Shown here: one piece after another, positions 35,822-47,579 of the stretch | Position numbering within the stretch: the first letter of the stretch is position 1 | How the letters are laid out: each line of letters begins with the position of its first letter | From: Selaginella moellendorffii | Taxonomy: Eukaryota; Streptophyta; Lycopodiopsida; Selaginellales; Selaginellaceae | DNA length: 64,000 nt | Direction: 5' to 3' | Assembly: GCF_000143415.4 (NCBI RefSeq) | Contig: NW_003314296.1 | Coordinates: forward strand, 248,001-312,000 | Program-made: the position numbers and the translations under genes | Notes under the pieces: model-generated | What the model was told of the DNA's origin: nothing | Database searches by the model: none | The model's input: only the letters and a program-made list of their open reading frames with translations

Positions 35822-36623
35822 CCGGTCTCGGTCCCGGTCTCGGTCTCGACTTCGGACTCCATCTCGGACTCCATCTTGGGTCCATCTCGGGTCCATCTCA
35901 GACTCCATCTCGGACTCCATCTCGGGTCCATCTCGGACTCCATCTTGGGTCCATCTCGGGTCCATCTCGGGTCCATCTCGGACTCCATCTCGGACTCCAT
36001 CTCGGGTCCATCTCGGACTCCATCTCGGACTCCATTTCGGGTCCATCTCGGGTCCACCTCGGACTCCATCTCGGACTCCATCTCGGACTCCATCTCGGGT
36101 CCATCTCGGACTCCACTTCGGACTCCATCTCGGACTCCATCTCGGGTCCACCTCGGACTCCACTTCGGACTCCAACTCGGGTCCATCTCGGGTCCACCTC
36201 GGACTCCACTATCAGCTCCATCTCGGACTCCATCTCGGGTCCATCTCGGACTCCACTTCGGACTCCAACTCGGGTCCATCTCGGACTCCACTTCGGACTC
36301 CAACTCGGGTCCATCTCGGACTCCACTTCGGACTCCAACTCGGGTCCATCTCGGACTCCACTTCGGACTCCAACTCGAGTCCATCTCGGACACTCCCACG
36401 TGTCATGTGTTGGTCCTTTTGGGTCCCTTTTTGGAGCCTCGCCTTTTGCTCGCTTCGTGCTCGTTCCTCGAGCACTTCGTTGGGAGTTCCACTCCCGCTC
36501 TTGACTTTTCAAGTCGGAGCTTTTGGTCCAAACGTGTTACGCTCGTTTGGCTCTCGCTTCGGCCACTACCACGTGGCGCCCTTTCCGGCTCTACTTTGGG
36601 GCCTAGGGATTTTGTGTCTCACA
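34682..36623 (-). mobile_element. Solo LTR, family A, TSD CTTCC, inside the hAT gene
   Basis: 1,942 bp, reverse orientation (plus strand starts TGTAAGCGACTAAAT and ends TTTTGTGTCTCACA), flanked by perfect CTTCC duplications (34,677-34,681 and 36,624-36,628). It carries the longest satellite of the family. Excising it rejoins the hAT coding sequence. Confidence 0.92.
35690..36390. repeat. CTCGG-type satellite inside the LTR
   Basis: First CTCGGA/CTCGGT hexamers, then a higher-order array of 11-12-mers (CTCGGACTCCAT, CTCGGGTCCAT, CTCGGACTCCACTT) with period about 23-35 bp. The low-complexity array happens to be open in five frames for 100-390 codons, giving Ser/Asp- or Arg-rich pseudo-proteins. 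Shorter homologous arrays lie at 18.4-18.6, 29.2-29.7, 37.7-38.0, 52.6-53.0 and 56.3-56.5 kb. Confidence 0.9.
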
Positions 36624-37089
36624 CTTCCTAGATCATATTGAGGAAGTAAGAGGATTGAGCTTTCACAAATGAAATGTGTTCATTCCAGAAAAACCTTCCA
36701 ATCGCTGTATCAACTCAACTCTTCCACTTTGGATCCATCAAATCTACAATATAGACTTGGCTCTACTTGCTAAACAATGAGGAAAAGTAGCCACTTCCAG
36801 TTGCCTAGGATGATACCACTGCCACTAAAAAGTTCTATATTTAGCTATTTCTTCCCCCTTGTGCCTTTCTCAAAGTCAATAACCTTTTGCATATTAATTA
36901 ACTCTACCTTCTTATTACCTGGGATAAGGGGGCAACTCACAATATCCCTGCTGCCTAGGCCTTCTCCCAATATATGAGCTCACACACAATCAACACCATT
37001 GAGCTTGTTCACTATTGTGCAATATTTGCATAATCCTCTCAAGCACACTTACCTCGTCCCACCACCGTGAAGAAGGATGCTTTCACCTG

Positions 37090-37190
37090 CAGTATGCTGG
37101 ATTCAGAATCAATGGCTGCGGCACTACCAGAATCGGCAGTGGTAGCAGCAGCTGTGGCGCTACTAGAATCGGCTGTGGCAATAGCAGTGA
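37090..37190. repeat. Short GC-rich direct repeat
   Basis: Two to three imperfect copies of a ~33-bp unit containing CTACYAGAATCGGCWGTGG inside the 5' part of the hAT element. It encodes an Ala-rich stretch only by chance. Confidence 0.5.
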
Positions 37191-37670
37191 ATAAGATCGA
37201 GAGTTTGGAGGAAATACAAGAGATTGTTGCATGCACCCTAAGAGTTTAAATCGTGTTACAAACACAGGCTGTGATCTTGGCAACCACGGCTGGGATCATG
37301 GCCCGTGTTCGCAACAATATACTCTATTCATGAACACGACTGTGGGAATATGAACCATGGCTGTGTTCATGAAACACAGTGAACACAACCGGGATCCTTG
37401 CTGTGTTTGTAACTATGGGAGTGGTAAATCAAAATCAGAATTGGATTTATTGTGTAGTTGAAATTTTGAGTTAATATCGAATAAAGCAATATCAAAATAG
37501 TTTATATCATTTATAGCATATCCTCAGAAATATCAATTTTGAATTGATCCCATAATAGATTTGGATCTTTTGGTGAACAATACAAATAAATAAAAACAAA
37601 TAACTACCTTAATTGAGATGGCATTTTAAAGTAGAAATTTCTTATATGCAATATTGCCATTCTAAATCAT

Positions 37671-38675
37671 TGTAAGGAACCAACTCCCCGAGGTGTTGTA
37701 GGCTAAAGGATCCCCAAAAGAGTTCATCGGATAAGACCGAGGCTGAGATTGAGTCCAAGACTGACTTTGAGACCAAGTTCAAGACCAAGTTCGAGATTGA
37801 GTTCGAGACTGACTCCGGGACCGAGTTCAAGACCGAGTTCAAGACCGAGTTCGAGATCGAGTCGAAGATAAAGTCTAAAGTCAGATCCAAGACAGAGTCC
37901 GAGATTAAGTCTGAGATAGGGTTTGAGATCGAGTCCGAGACAAAGTCCAAGGTCGAGTCCGAGATCAAGTCCAAGACCGAATCCAAGATTGAGTCCGAGA
38001 TCAAGTCCAAATACTAATACAGATTGTGGGGTGAAAGCCCAAAGTGTGTGTCTCCTAGGGGGGGGGGGGGGGGGGGTTGGGGGGGTTCTTATGGGGCCCC
38101 CCAAGGAAGTGCCCAAAAGCAACTCCCACTCCTAAAAGGGAAATTGATTGCAATGCTCTTGCCTCATATGGAATGATCCCCCACTTGAATACCTTGTGGC
38201 TCATTGATCCTCACCCTTCCTAGGGGCTTGGGCCTTCTCTTCGGGATGAAAGTGGGGGAGTAGAGGCACCCGTACCAGGTTGATATACCACGGTGTTACC
38301 CCCTAGTGTCCCAAAGTAAGTGTTGCACCCAAAATTTAGGATTTAAAAGGTCTTATGATCAAATCTTATTGTATTAAAGGATGTTAGGAACTTGGGGGCT
38401 TGGTATGCTTAGTTGCTTGTGCTTGTGAGGAGTGTAGCCAAACCTTAAGTTCAATTTAACCTGGGGAGGGGGATTATGAGAGAATTTAGGAATTTATAGA
38501 TGGATGCCTAACACTCTATTTCTCATGCAATGAGTTGCTGAAACAAAGTAAGACCAAGTAAGAGTTGGTACAATAAGTGAGAACTTTGCAAAGGAACTTA
38601 ATTAAAGCCAAGACCATAGTGGTCAGATAAACAAGGTAAGCTAGTAAATTAAAAAGTAAAAATTTGTGGCTTACA
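37671..38675 (+). mobile_element. Solo LTR, family C, TSD ATCAT
   Basis: 1,005 bp, starts TGTAAGGAACCAACTCC and ends GTGGCTTACA, with perfect ATCAT duplications at 37,666-37,670 and 38,676-38,680. It contains a degenerate GAGWYYGAGTCC satellite (37,735-38,015) and a long G run at about 38,060-38,078 that may be length-unstable. It shares its central part with family A. Confidence 0.9.
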
Positions 38676-38767
38676 ATCATCTATTAAAAGTTATTAAGAC
38701 ATTCAGATTCAATCAAGAGAATGTTTTTCAATTGTGAAGTTAATCAAACAACAAACATAGTTAAGTT

Positions 38768-38832
38768 CAGCAAACCTCTTGAAATGGTATGAAATTTGCC
38801 AACCACCCAGCATTTGTTGGGCAATTGTTAGT
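38768..38832 (+). mobile_element. Helitron-like 3' end fragment
   Basis: Nearly the same 58 bp as the minus-strand end at 16.2 kb, including the hairpin CCCAGCATTTGTTGGG (38,806-38,821), followed by CAATTG and TTAGT where CTRRT is expected. It is a decayed terminus. Confidence 0.5.
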
Positions 38833-41621
38833 CTACTACTATAAGGAGTGATCGTTGAACTTTGTGGGCCACTGAATCTGGCCAATAGTTGTCATCAGAT
38901 GCAGGGTAACTTGATAAATATTAAAAAAAAATTCTATGGATCCTTCTAAAATATTTTTGTGAGGTTTGGGCTGGCCAGTGAGGCCATGGCATGGCCCACA
39001 GGCTGGGGGAGGAGGGGTGAGTGATACCTATTTGTTTGTGTGGCCCAAGAGGGATAAAACTCTCCTTCTACTACAGCTTCTCTTAGATGCAAAGTTTCCA
39101 GGGGAAGTGAGAGAGGAGGTGACCGTTGACCGGCATCACCCAGCACCAGAGATGGAGGCCCAAGAGCTTGTGCCACTTGAGCATGGGGATGTTTGTGGTA
39201 CACATATGACCAGGTATGTCCCGAGTATGATAGCTTAGACCATTGAAGAATGTGCACTAGATTAACACTACTTGGTGTTCTGAGCTGAAGCAATTTGCAG
39301 GTCTTATGGCTCTTCTTTACCTAGGCTTTGGGTGACTTAGCTTGACATCTAGAACTTCAGCGGGTCACAACAGCACAAATGCATGTGCCTATGCTAGGTA
39401 TGCAAAGCTTGGATGTTGGGTAGTAAAGAAAGGGATTGTGCCAACTCTCCCCTAGATGCCCTAGTAGAAGTGCATTTCTTCTAATGTCTCTCTGGCCCAG
39501 ATGATCTCGCACAATAGCAGCTTTATGTATATGCTATGTCTAAGGTCTTATCCATCCCCTTTGTGCTTAGGAAATCGATTGATCTAGTGTACTGTTGGCA
39601 CTCTGATTGTCATGCCCAATGCCAAGAGGATTATGTTGGGAAGTACATTGAAGAATTGCTTGAGTTTCTCTGCTGGCAACAGAGGAGGGGAATTCATGGC
39701 TCACTTGCTCCTCAATATAGCAAATCCACATGGTCATTAGGATGGTAAGTTTTTACTTTCTTTACTAGGTGAATTCAAGGGTGTAGAAATTGGGACACTG
39801 AGGTGCTGGCCAAAGTTTAACAGTAGTTAATTATGCTGCCCATGATGATGGGAAGTGTGGTATCAAAAGGTCTTGGGCTATCTGGCATTAAGCTTTCCCT
39901 GGCCCAGATCAAAATCCAAAACTAATATAGATCTACATTTTGTTTAATGATTTTCCTCAAGAGAGTTTGGCTCACTGGGGATAAGTCCATTGTCACACTC
40001 AGATGGTTGTCCTTCCAATCCTTCATGCAAAAGTATCTAGCAACTCTTGAAAAGCTGTCCAAAGAAGTCTGTAATGAGAGAGGATGATATTGAGGATGGG
40101 TCTACTTAGTTGTTGATAAAGAGGTAAATATTTTATCTTGGGTATCATCCCAGATAGAGCAAAAAAAGAAAGTTTAGGTGAAATGGAGTTATGCCTAAGT
40201 TTAGGCATTCAAAGAAGAAAGACTCGATTTAGGCAATACTCATTATAGATAAACATAAAGCAGTTAAGAATGGTTATAAAATTATGTAATTTATAAATAG
40301 CATTTAGACGTGCTGGAAAAAAACCCCCACTTACTATTGTATGCATTTGCATTGAATTAACCATCTTTTCTCCCACTTATAACTGTTTATGCAAAGTAGA
40401 GTTGAAAGAGTGACATATGTTTATCTTTATTTATGCCTTTGAGGTTTAAGGATGAGTTCTTTTCTATTCTCTTCTTAATCTTCTTCTCTTCTCCTTCTTT
40501 TTTTTTTACGTTTTCGTCTCTATTTGTTTGTTACTATTTTGCAAGTAGAGGCGAAAACGTGAGTATAGGCGAAAAAAGCTTTACTTAGTTGTTTATTAAG
40601 AGCTGTCCTATATTAGTACTATAATATTTTGATACAAAATTAAGTATAAAGAGATATTCTTTCTTTCTAATATTTTTTATGGCTTAGAAATGTTAAGTTA
40701 ATAAAGTACTTCAAACAGCCAGTTTAAAATGTTTTAAATTGTATTTTATTTTGAATTTTGAATTTCCACCAGTTTTTATTCTAATAGCTAATTCAATGAT
40801 TTAGTACAGGTAATTACTGTTATATGGTTAGAGCTATATTTTATTTATAATTCTTATTTTTCATGTATCCTAAATTTCATAATCTTTTACCTGTATTTAT
40901 CTCATTAGTATTTTACTTTATTTTAAACACTTATTTTTACTGCTTATAATCAACTCTACCTAAACTTATTATTCCCTTTGAATATTTTAGGTGAAAATTA
41001 ACTTTTAGAATTTGATTGTAACAGTATTTAAATATATAATAAGACAACTATATTCTATATAGATGGCCTATCTAGATATCACTAAAATATATGGAACCCA
41101 AACACTAGGTGATGGTATATCAAGGCTGCTAATGCTCAAGTGGCTAAATATGGGATGGCTTAGTTTTCTCAGTGTGTAGGTCTATAATCAAAACACCATT
41201 TGTTAATACAAACAATTAATCATTTTTAACATTATGAGTATATAATATATTTTTATATGTAGCCATAGTTATTTACAATCTAACTCCTATCAGAAAAACA
41301 TATGCAATATTTGATTAAGCATTAATATTTTAAATTTTTTTCCTAACTACAAATTTTTTTATTAGTGCTAATACTATGAAATAGAAGATTTGAATTTACA
41401 ATTTGTATAAAATTTATTTTTATAAAACAGTTTTCTTAGTAATTATTTTCATGACTGGATGAGTAGTAATATATTAATGCTCTTAAAATCTTACTGTTCT
41501 ATATTCCAAGTAAATGCATAATTAAGTAATGTCTTGCTAATAACTAAATTAGTAATTATTATTCTTAGTAATTGTTCTCTTGCTTTTGTTTGATAAATCT
41601 TCATATAATTTTATTTTATGC
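38833..41621. other. Unassigned AT-rich region
   Basis: No sustained coding sequence. A short GC-richer patch at 38,950-39,750 has small open frames without recognisable domains. A 15-bp hairpin (ACGTTTTCGTCTCTA and its inverted partner, one mismatch) lies at 40,508-40,560. Sequence just before 41,622 may be the upstream part of the Helitron Rep relic into which the gypsy element inserted. Confidence 0.35.
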
Positions 41622-41776
41622 TGTGAAGTCCAAGTGTACGACTACTATGCGGTATACTAATATTAGCGTAATGGGATTTTGGTAGCTGTCGGATTGGTTT
41701 CAATCCGGACTATTCACTCTTGTATATAAACTAGGGTTTTTGGGCTAATTCCCTTTTCATATTCTAAGCACTCACA
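41622..41776 (+). repeat. 5' LTR of gypsy D
   Basis: 155 bp, TG...CA ends. Shorter than the 3' copy by an internal gap (the 3' LTR has an extra ATCAAATTG-type stretch), so the pair has diverged. Confidence 0.8.
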
Positions 41777-42268
41777 TTGGTGGAGGTAAAGGGCACTTAT
41801 GATTGTCCCTGAGGAGTGCTTGGATTTGGGATTTTGGTTTAGATCTAGTTTTTGCATTGTTTAGATTTAGTTTTTTCCATTTTCTTTCTTTTATTCTTTC
41901 CTTTCAGGATTTTGGTTTAGATCTAGCTTTTTGCATTGTCTAGATCTACTATTTCCTTCTAGTTTTTTGTCATTTCTCTTCTTTTTCTCTTTCTTTTTTG
42001 TTCATTTTCATGGTAGATCAGCAATCTCCTCCTTTAACTCTAGATTGGCAACCTCTATTTCCTGGTTGGAGACCTTGGTGTTAACAACGTCCCGTTGGTG
42101 CTATTGCAGTGGAAGGTTTGGACACTGAGATGCATCTAGGAAACAAGGAGTCATGCGAGTAATGGAGGGACCTTGTGCGAATAAGTCAATGACCCCTCCA
42201 TCTTTCTTTCGGGAGTATCATCAAAGGGTTCATTCAACACCGGTTCATCCAATGCTTACCTTTTAAGC

Positions 42269-44126
42269 TTGTTTTATAACAAAATGTCTTGTATTATTCT
42301 CTCCATGTTAGTTGATATAGGTTCGAGTTTATCTTCTATTGCTCGACCTATTACCACACGTTGCCATCTACACTTGCGTCATGCGGTGGAACTAATTTTC
42401 ATTTTTTATGGCGAGCTTGAGTTGCAGTCATTGCGAGTGGTGCCGAGTCAAGCTTTTGACCTCATTCTTGGATGGATTAATTGCAATGCAATCATGCTAA
42501 GTGTGACTTTGAGGTTTTTCCCCCTTATCTTATACTCCTTTATATTTCATCTATTCCTCTCACTTCCGTACCTCTTCGTCCCTTTACTTCTACCTCTGCT
42601 TCCATTACTTTTGTTCCCCCACTATTTCCTCTTCTATTTCCGTTTTATTCTGCTCTTCCCTTTTCCGACCCCTCCGATGATCTTTGTGTTGCAGCAGTTG
42701 ACTAGCTCATGAAGGAGTATTCTGATCTCTTTGAATTTGACCTATCGTCTGGGGCCAAGATTGCCACACGTCATCCAATTCCAACCGGGGATACTCGTCC
42801 AATCAAGGTTCCTATTTGTCGTCGGTCACCCAAGAAAATAAAGATTTTACATGCAAATGTCAAGGAGATGTTGGAGAAGGGTGTTATTCGGAAGTCACGG
42901 AGTCCTTGGGCATATGAAACTCATCTTGTGACGAAGCTTGATAGGAGTATTCATTTCTACATCAACTATCGTCTATTAAACAAAATGACGATCCCAGATG
43001 TGTACCCTCTTCCTCACACTGCTGATCTTTTGGATCATTTAGGGTGAAATCGTTGGTTCACCAAGCTAAATCTTACTTCTGGGTACTAGCAAGTACCGAT
43101 GGCCGAAGAAAATATTCCTAAGACTGCTTTTCGTACACCAATTAGTTTGTACGAGTTCTTGGTGATGCTGTTTGATTCGAACAATGCTCCAGCAACTTTC
43201 CAACAGATGATGGACGAAGTTCATTGCGATATGCCGAAGGTGATTGCTAACTTCATTGATGATGTCTTGATCCACTTGAAGGGGATGTGGGAGGAGCACG
43301 TTCATGATGTTTGTAAAGTGTTGGATCGGCTACGTGACGTTAGTTTAAAGTTGAAGTGATTGAAGTGCGTGTTTGGGAGCTATCTTGGGTATCATATTTC
43401 TCGTGAGGGTTTGCAAATTGATCCTGAAAAACTTGTGGCTGTTCTAAAGTTCCCTACTCCGAAGTGCGTGAATGATGTGCAGCACTTCTTGGGCAAGGTG
43501 CAGTATCTTGGTCGTTTTGTGGATCATCTTTTTTATTGCACTGCACCATTGCGAGCGTTGCTGAAGTTATCAACATCATCTTTCATCTGGTCTCTGGATT
43601 GTGAGCGGGTGTTTGTGGATCTCAAAAAGCTATTGACGACTCTTCCAGTTTTGGCATATCTTGACTACTTTTATTTTGCATGTGGATGCTTCTAACATTG
43701 GTCTTGGAAGTGTGTTGATGCAAAAGAGCTCGAGTGTGCTTAGTCAGTGCCATCCCATTGCGTATATAAGCCGTACATTACAACTAGTGAAGATGAACTA
43801 CTCCACAATAGAGAAGGAGTGTTTAGCAGTAATCTGGGGTTTCAAGAAACTTCATGCATATCTACATGGTTCTCGGACATTACTTGAAAGTGACCATGTT
43901 GCTGTTACTTCATTATTGAAGCGGAAGAACTTGGTTGGTCGTACTGCTTGATGGGCTTTAAAGCTTCAAAGATATATAATTTTGATGTTGTTCATCGCCC
44001 AGAGAGTTTTATGGCTGATGCTAATACCCTTTCTTGAGTTCTTCTTTCTTCTTCACTCTCTTCTCATGTTTCTGACAAACCTGTTATTCCAGCATCTATG
44101 GATTTTCTAGATGAGGAAAACATAAC
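42269..44126 (+). pseudogene. Gypsy D pol: protease, reverse transcriptase, RNase H relic
   Basis: Protease-like LVDIGSSLSSIA near 42,309 (D-I-G in place of D-S/T-G). Reverse transcriptase from 42,709: EKGVIRKSRSPWA, INYRLLNKMTIPDVYPLP, TAFRTPISLYEFLVM and the catalytic FIDDVLIH box (about 43,252). Then the thumb/connection (GYHISREGLQIDPEK) and RNase H (YSTIEKECLAVIWGFKKLHAYL) up to SFMADANTLS near 44,035. At least four stops or frame changes. Translation of the element ends at the E insertion near 44,127. Confidence 0.88.
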
Positions 44127-44287
44127 CCACAGGCCCAGGATCTAAAGGTAGGGCAAAGCAAGGCCAAAGATTCCTGCCTAAACCTGGTGTCCACGAGAGG
44201 ACAACTCACTAAAGGAATTAAGGCAGCCTTTTTGTGCTTACTCTCGGTGAAGAGTGACAAAAGACAGGAACGGAAGAAGTACCTTTA

Positions 44288-47215
44288 GTGATCCAGCGGG
44301 TGTTGGACCAATTCCAGGATACCATGCCGGAGGAGTTACCGGCGGGGTTGCCCCCCGCACAACCGATGGAACATAAGATTGAGCTGGTCGAGGGTGCTGA
44401 GGCAGTGGTTCGTCCCCCCTATCGTTTGAACGAAAAAAAACTCAAGGAGCTTAAGTGCCAACTAGAGGAGTTGGTGGACAAAGGGTATGTTAGGTTGAGC
44501 AAGTCGCCGTATGGGGTGCCGGTGTTATTTGTGAAAAAGAAAGATGGATCTATGCGCATGTGCATAGATTACCGGTTGCTCAACAAGTATACAAAGAAGA
44601 ACAAGTACCCTTTGCCAAAGATTGAGGACCTGTTCGATAGGTTGGGAAAGGCAAAATACTTCTCAAGGATTGACCTAAGGTAAGGATATTACCAGATCAG
44701 GGTAGCTGAGGAAGATGTCGAGAAAACAACCTGTCGAACGAGGTATGGGAGCTTTGAGTTTCTGGTGATGCCCTTTGGGCTGTGCAATGCGCCGGCAACG
44801 TTTTCGGCGTTGATGAACCACATCTTTGTACCCTATTTGGATCACTTCGTGGTCGTCTATATTGACGACATCCTAATCTATAGCGAGACGCTAGAGGAGC
44901 ATGCCGAACACTTGGCGAAGGTGTTTGAAAAACTAAGGGAACACAAACTGTATGCTAAAGAGAGCAAATGTGACTTTGCTCAACAAGAGGTAAAGTTTCT
45001 CAGGCATGTGGTGGGCCAGGACGGGCTCAAGGTGGACCTGGAGAAGGTCCAAGCGATCCAGGAATGGGAGCGACCATCGAATGTACATGAGTTGAGGGCG
45101 TTCTTGGGGCTATGCAACTACTACCGAAAGTTTATCAGACACTATTCGAGAGTAGCCCTGCCCTTAACGGACCAAACAGGAAAAGGGAAGATGGTATGGA
45201 CAGCGGAATGTAAGGCGGCATTCGTCCACCTCAAAGGGAAGTTGAGGAAGGCTCCCGTGTTGGCATTACCAGACTTTGGTAAGGACTTCGAGGTAGAAAC
45301 GGATGCTTCGGACTTTGCGTTGGGCGCAGTTTTGAAGCAAGACAACCATCCAGTAGCGTTCTTCTCGAAAAAGTTGGACAAGGCTCAACGAAAGTGGCCT
45401 GCCCACGAGAAGGAATTGTTTGCGGTGATCAAGGCGCTCAAGGAGTGGCGACACTACCTTGGGAGACACTTCAAGGTTTACACGGACAATGTGGCAACGA
45501 AACACTTCTTGTCACAGCCCGACCTGAGAGGGAAACAAGGTTGGTGGGCCAATGCCTTAGCCGAGTTTGATTGCGAGATTCTGTACAAGCCTGGGAAGAG
45601 CAACGTCGTGGCGGATGCGCTAAGTCAAAAAGCGAGCTTGAGGTTGGCGATATCCAGCGCAACAGCAACCTTTTGGGACGATGTGCGGACAGCATATGAG
45701 AACAATGGTCTAGCACAAGAAGTGTTACTGAGGAATCTGGAGGCACGGGAAGCTCACTAGAGAGGTGAGCTACCAACGGAAGAGAAAATGGGCTATGCAG
45801 AACGCAACGGACTCATCTATTACAAGCAAATGAGGGTGTATGTCCCAGAAGGGGAACTAAGGAAGGTAGCCTTAGAAGAGTGTCATGACGGACCTCTTGC
45901 GGGACACGGCGGAGTGCCCAAGACGATGGGCTTACTCAAGAGGAAGTACCATTGGCCAGATATGGCTAAAGACGTCCAAGACTATGTAAAGACATGTCCA
46001 ACATGTCAGTAGGTCAAAGCCGTGACTAAGGCTAGTGGGGGCTTGTTGCAAAGCATCCCAATGCCAGATCGTCCGTGGAAATGTCTTACGATGGACTTCA
46101 TCACGGGACTTCCCCCAAGCGAGGGGTTTGATGCGGTATTCGTGGTGGTGGACCGATTTTCAAAAATGGCACATTTCATACCCACCACAACGGAAGTGGA
46201 TGCGGAAGGTGTGGCGAAGCTGTTCTTCGAACAAGTGGTTCGAGTGCGGGGAAGGCCAGAAGAGATCATCTCAGATCGAGATAAGATCTTCACTAATAGG
46301 TTCTGGAAGACTCTCCTGGAACAGTATCGCACCAAGTTGAAATTCAGCACAGCCTATCACCCACAGACAGACGGACAAACGGAAAGGGTGAATAGGCAGC
46401 TGGAGGATTATTTGCGATGCTATGTTTCGGGAGACCAGACCGATTGGGTAAGTCATTTGGGACTTGCGGAAATGTGTTATAACAACTCACCACATTCAAG
46501 TATCGAGGTGAGTCCATGGGAAGTCATCAATGGGCGAGCTATTGAAGGTCCTATGGAACTCGGCATGGCTGAGTATCATAGAGAGCTACCCGCAGTGGAG
46601 GCATTCACGGCGGAAAGATTCAACATTTGGAATCTAGTGAGGGATTCCTTGGAACGGGCTCAACAAAGGCAAACCAAGTACGCGAACCTAAAGCACCGGG
46701 ATGTAGAGTTCCAAGCTGGGGAGAAGGTGTGGCTGAACACCAAGAACCTCAGGCTACCAAGTGGGATCAGCCGGAAGTAAGGTAAAAATGCATGTATTCC
46801 TGTAAATGAATTGATCTTGAGTTCTTTAAGCAGGTTCGCGGGGCCTTACGAGATTGAGGCACGAATCGGTAAAGTGGCTTACCGACTCCGACTTCCTCGA
46901 GAGATGGGGAAGATGCACCTAGTGTTCCACGTGAACTTGCTCAAGCCGTACTTTGAGGATCCGCTTCGCAAGGACCAAGTAAGACCTTTACCTGAGGTTA
47001 TCCAAGGGGAAAAGGAATACGAAGTCGAGGCCATCCTCAATGCGTGCAAGAGTAAGCGACAAGGACGCGAGGTGAGAGAGTTCCATGTGAAGTGGAAAGG
47101 ATTTCCACATTGCGAAGCAACATGGGAACCAAAGGAGAACCTGGCGAACACGCGAGATCTAGTGGAGGAATTTCTGCAAGGTAGAACTCTATGTACTTAT
47201 GCAAAGTTCAATTAA
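44288..47215 (+). pseudogene. Gypsy E (chromovirus) pol with chromodomain
   Basis: A better-preserved gypsy pol inside D. RT ([66 protein letters not shown]), RNase H (ETDASDFALGAVL, KELFAVIKALKEW), the integrase zinc finger H-H-C-C (GPLAGHGGVPKTM...TCPTCQ), the integrase core (TMDFITGLPPSEGFD, DRDKIFTNRFWK, AYHPQTDGQTERVN), and after a 45-50 nt gap a C-terminal chromodomain (EYEVEAILN, FHVKWKGFP, ATWEPKENL). This places it among chromoviruses, whose chromodomain can steer integration to heterochromatin. Four stops (44,682, 45,758, 46,010, 46,778 regions); two are CAG to TAG type. No gag and no LTR of its own is seen. Confidence 0.9.
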
Positions 47216-47289
47216 AAATATCAATTTGCAAAGTTGAGCAAATGGCATATATTGGGACCCAAAGGCGCGCTTAAGGTAAGCTAATTAGC

Positions 47290-47425
47290 ATGGGTTGGCT
47301 AGGTCGACCAGGCGTAGGGAGCTACATCTGACTCCCTACGGGGATGTCAAATCCGTAGACGTATTCTACGGAGGTTGGGTTCGAGTCCCAACCCCCTAGT
47401 AAAGCAAGGCTGGGTTCAAGTCCCA
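47290..47425 (+). repeat. tRNA-like sequence with A- and B-box motifs
   Basis: TGGCTAGGTCG (47,296, A-box-like), then three consecutive hairpins, the last being a T-arm-like GTTGGGTTCGAGTCCCAAC with a B box GGTTCGAGTCC (47,378-47,388). A second B-box-like copy, GGTTCAAGTCC, follows at 47,413. The anticodon loop is oversized and no acceptor stem forms, so I do not call a functional tRNA; it may be a tRNA-derived SINE piece. Confidence 0.4.
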
Positions 47426-47479
47426 ACCCCATACTAGGGCGTGGTGAGGGGAGGAGTATAGGGACACCTATATTCCGTT

Positions 47480-47553
47480 GTTCATGGGCCCTTTCCCTCT
47501 ATATTTAAACCCCTATGGATCGTCTCTCGAGTCGTTCCCTTTGGTTGCTTACA
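47480..47553 (-). mobile_element. TRIM family B LTR fragment
   Basis: About 75 bp matching the 5' part of the family B LTR in reverse (…CCCTTTGGTTGCTTACA at 47,537-47,553). Lies between the gypsy E pol and the resumed gypsy D integrase. Confidence 0.75.
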
Positions 47554-47579
47554 GATTCTGTGTCGTCAGTGGTTGCTGT

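Larger units (their letters stand above)
33184..37035 (-). pseudogene. hAT transposase (BED finger, DUF659, hAT C-terminal), disrupted
   Basis: Read on the minus strand from 37,035: a BED-type zinc finger (CKYCTIVNKLNGVDC ... SCPLIP), FWNEHISFVKAQSS, then the solo LTR insertion. Continuing at 34,676: LYAPPKYDDLQEKLL, ICIDGWTDRRNRHIIRL, FLKAIDISLIGK, FMVVTNGENANKATVAIL, and W-rich segments. The last piece is a clean 286-codon frame (34,044-33,184) ending with the hAT dimerisation domain (ALQKLAIQVLSQACLSSLVE, FSKKRNRLT). Several stops and frame changes besides the insertion show it is inactive. Domain order is textbook hAT. Confidence 0.9.
32951..37417 (-). mobile_element. hAT transposon with TIRs and 8-bp TSD, split by a solo LTR
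   Basis: Terminal inverted repeats CATAGTTATAAACACA (32,951) and its inverted partner ending at 37,417 (TGTGTTTGTAACTATG) match at 15 of 16 bases. They are flanked by 8-bp duplications GGGGTGGT / GGAGTGGT (one difference), as expected for hAT elements. Removing the 1,942-bp solo LTR and its TSD leaves about 2.5 kb. The transposase gene is on the minus strand. Confidence 0.85.

Noticed and set aside
35690-36390. CRISPR-like regular repeat
   Set aside because: Repeats are contiguous without unique spacers and sit in an LTR of a plant genome.
35404-36641. Long overlapping open frames (340-390 codons) of SDS/GPSRTPS-type repeats
   Set aside because: They are translations of the CTCGG satellite in a solo LTR; equally long frames exist on both strands and in several phases, and the LTR boundaries with TSD enclose them. 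Not genes.
37039-37249. Ala/Ser-rich short frames on both strands
   Set aside because: Chance translation of the short GC-rich direct repeat inside the hAT element.
47341-47400. Functional tRNA gene
   Set aside because: B box and T arm are good, but there is no acceptor stem and the anticodon loop is 10 nt; kept only as a tRNA-like repeat.
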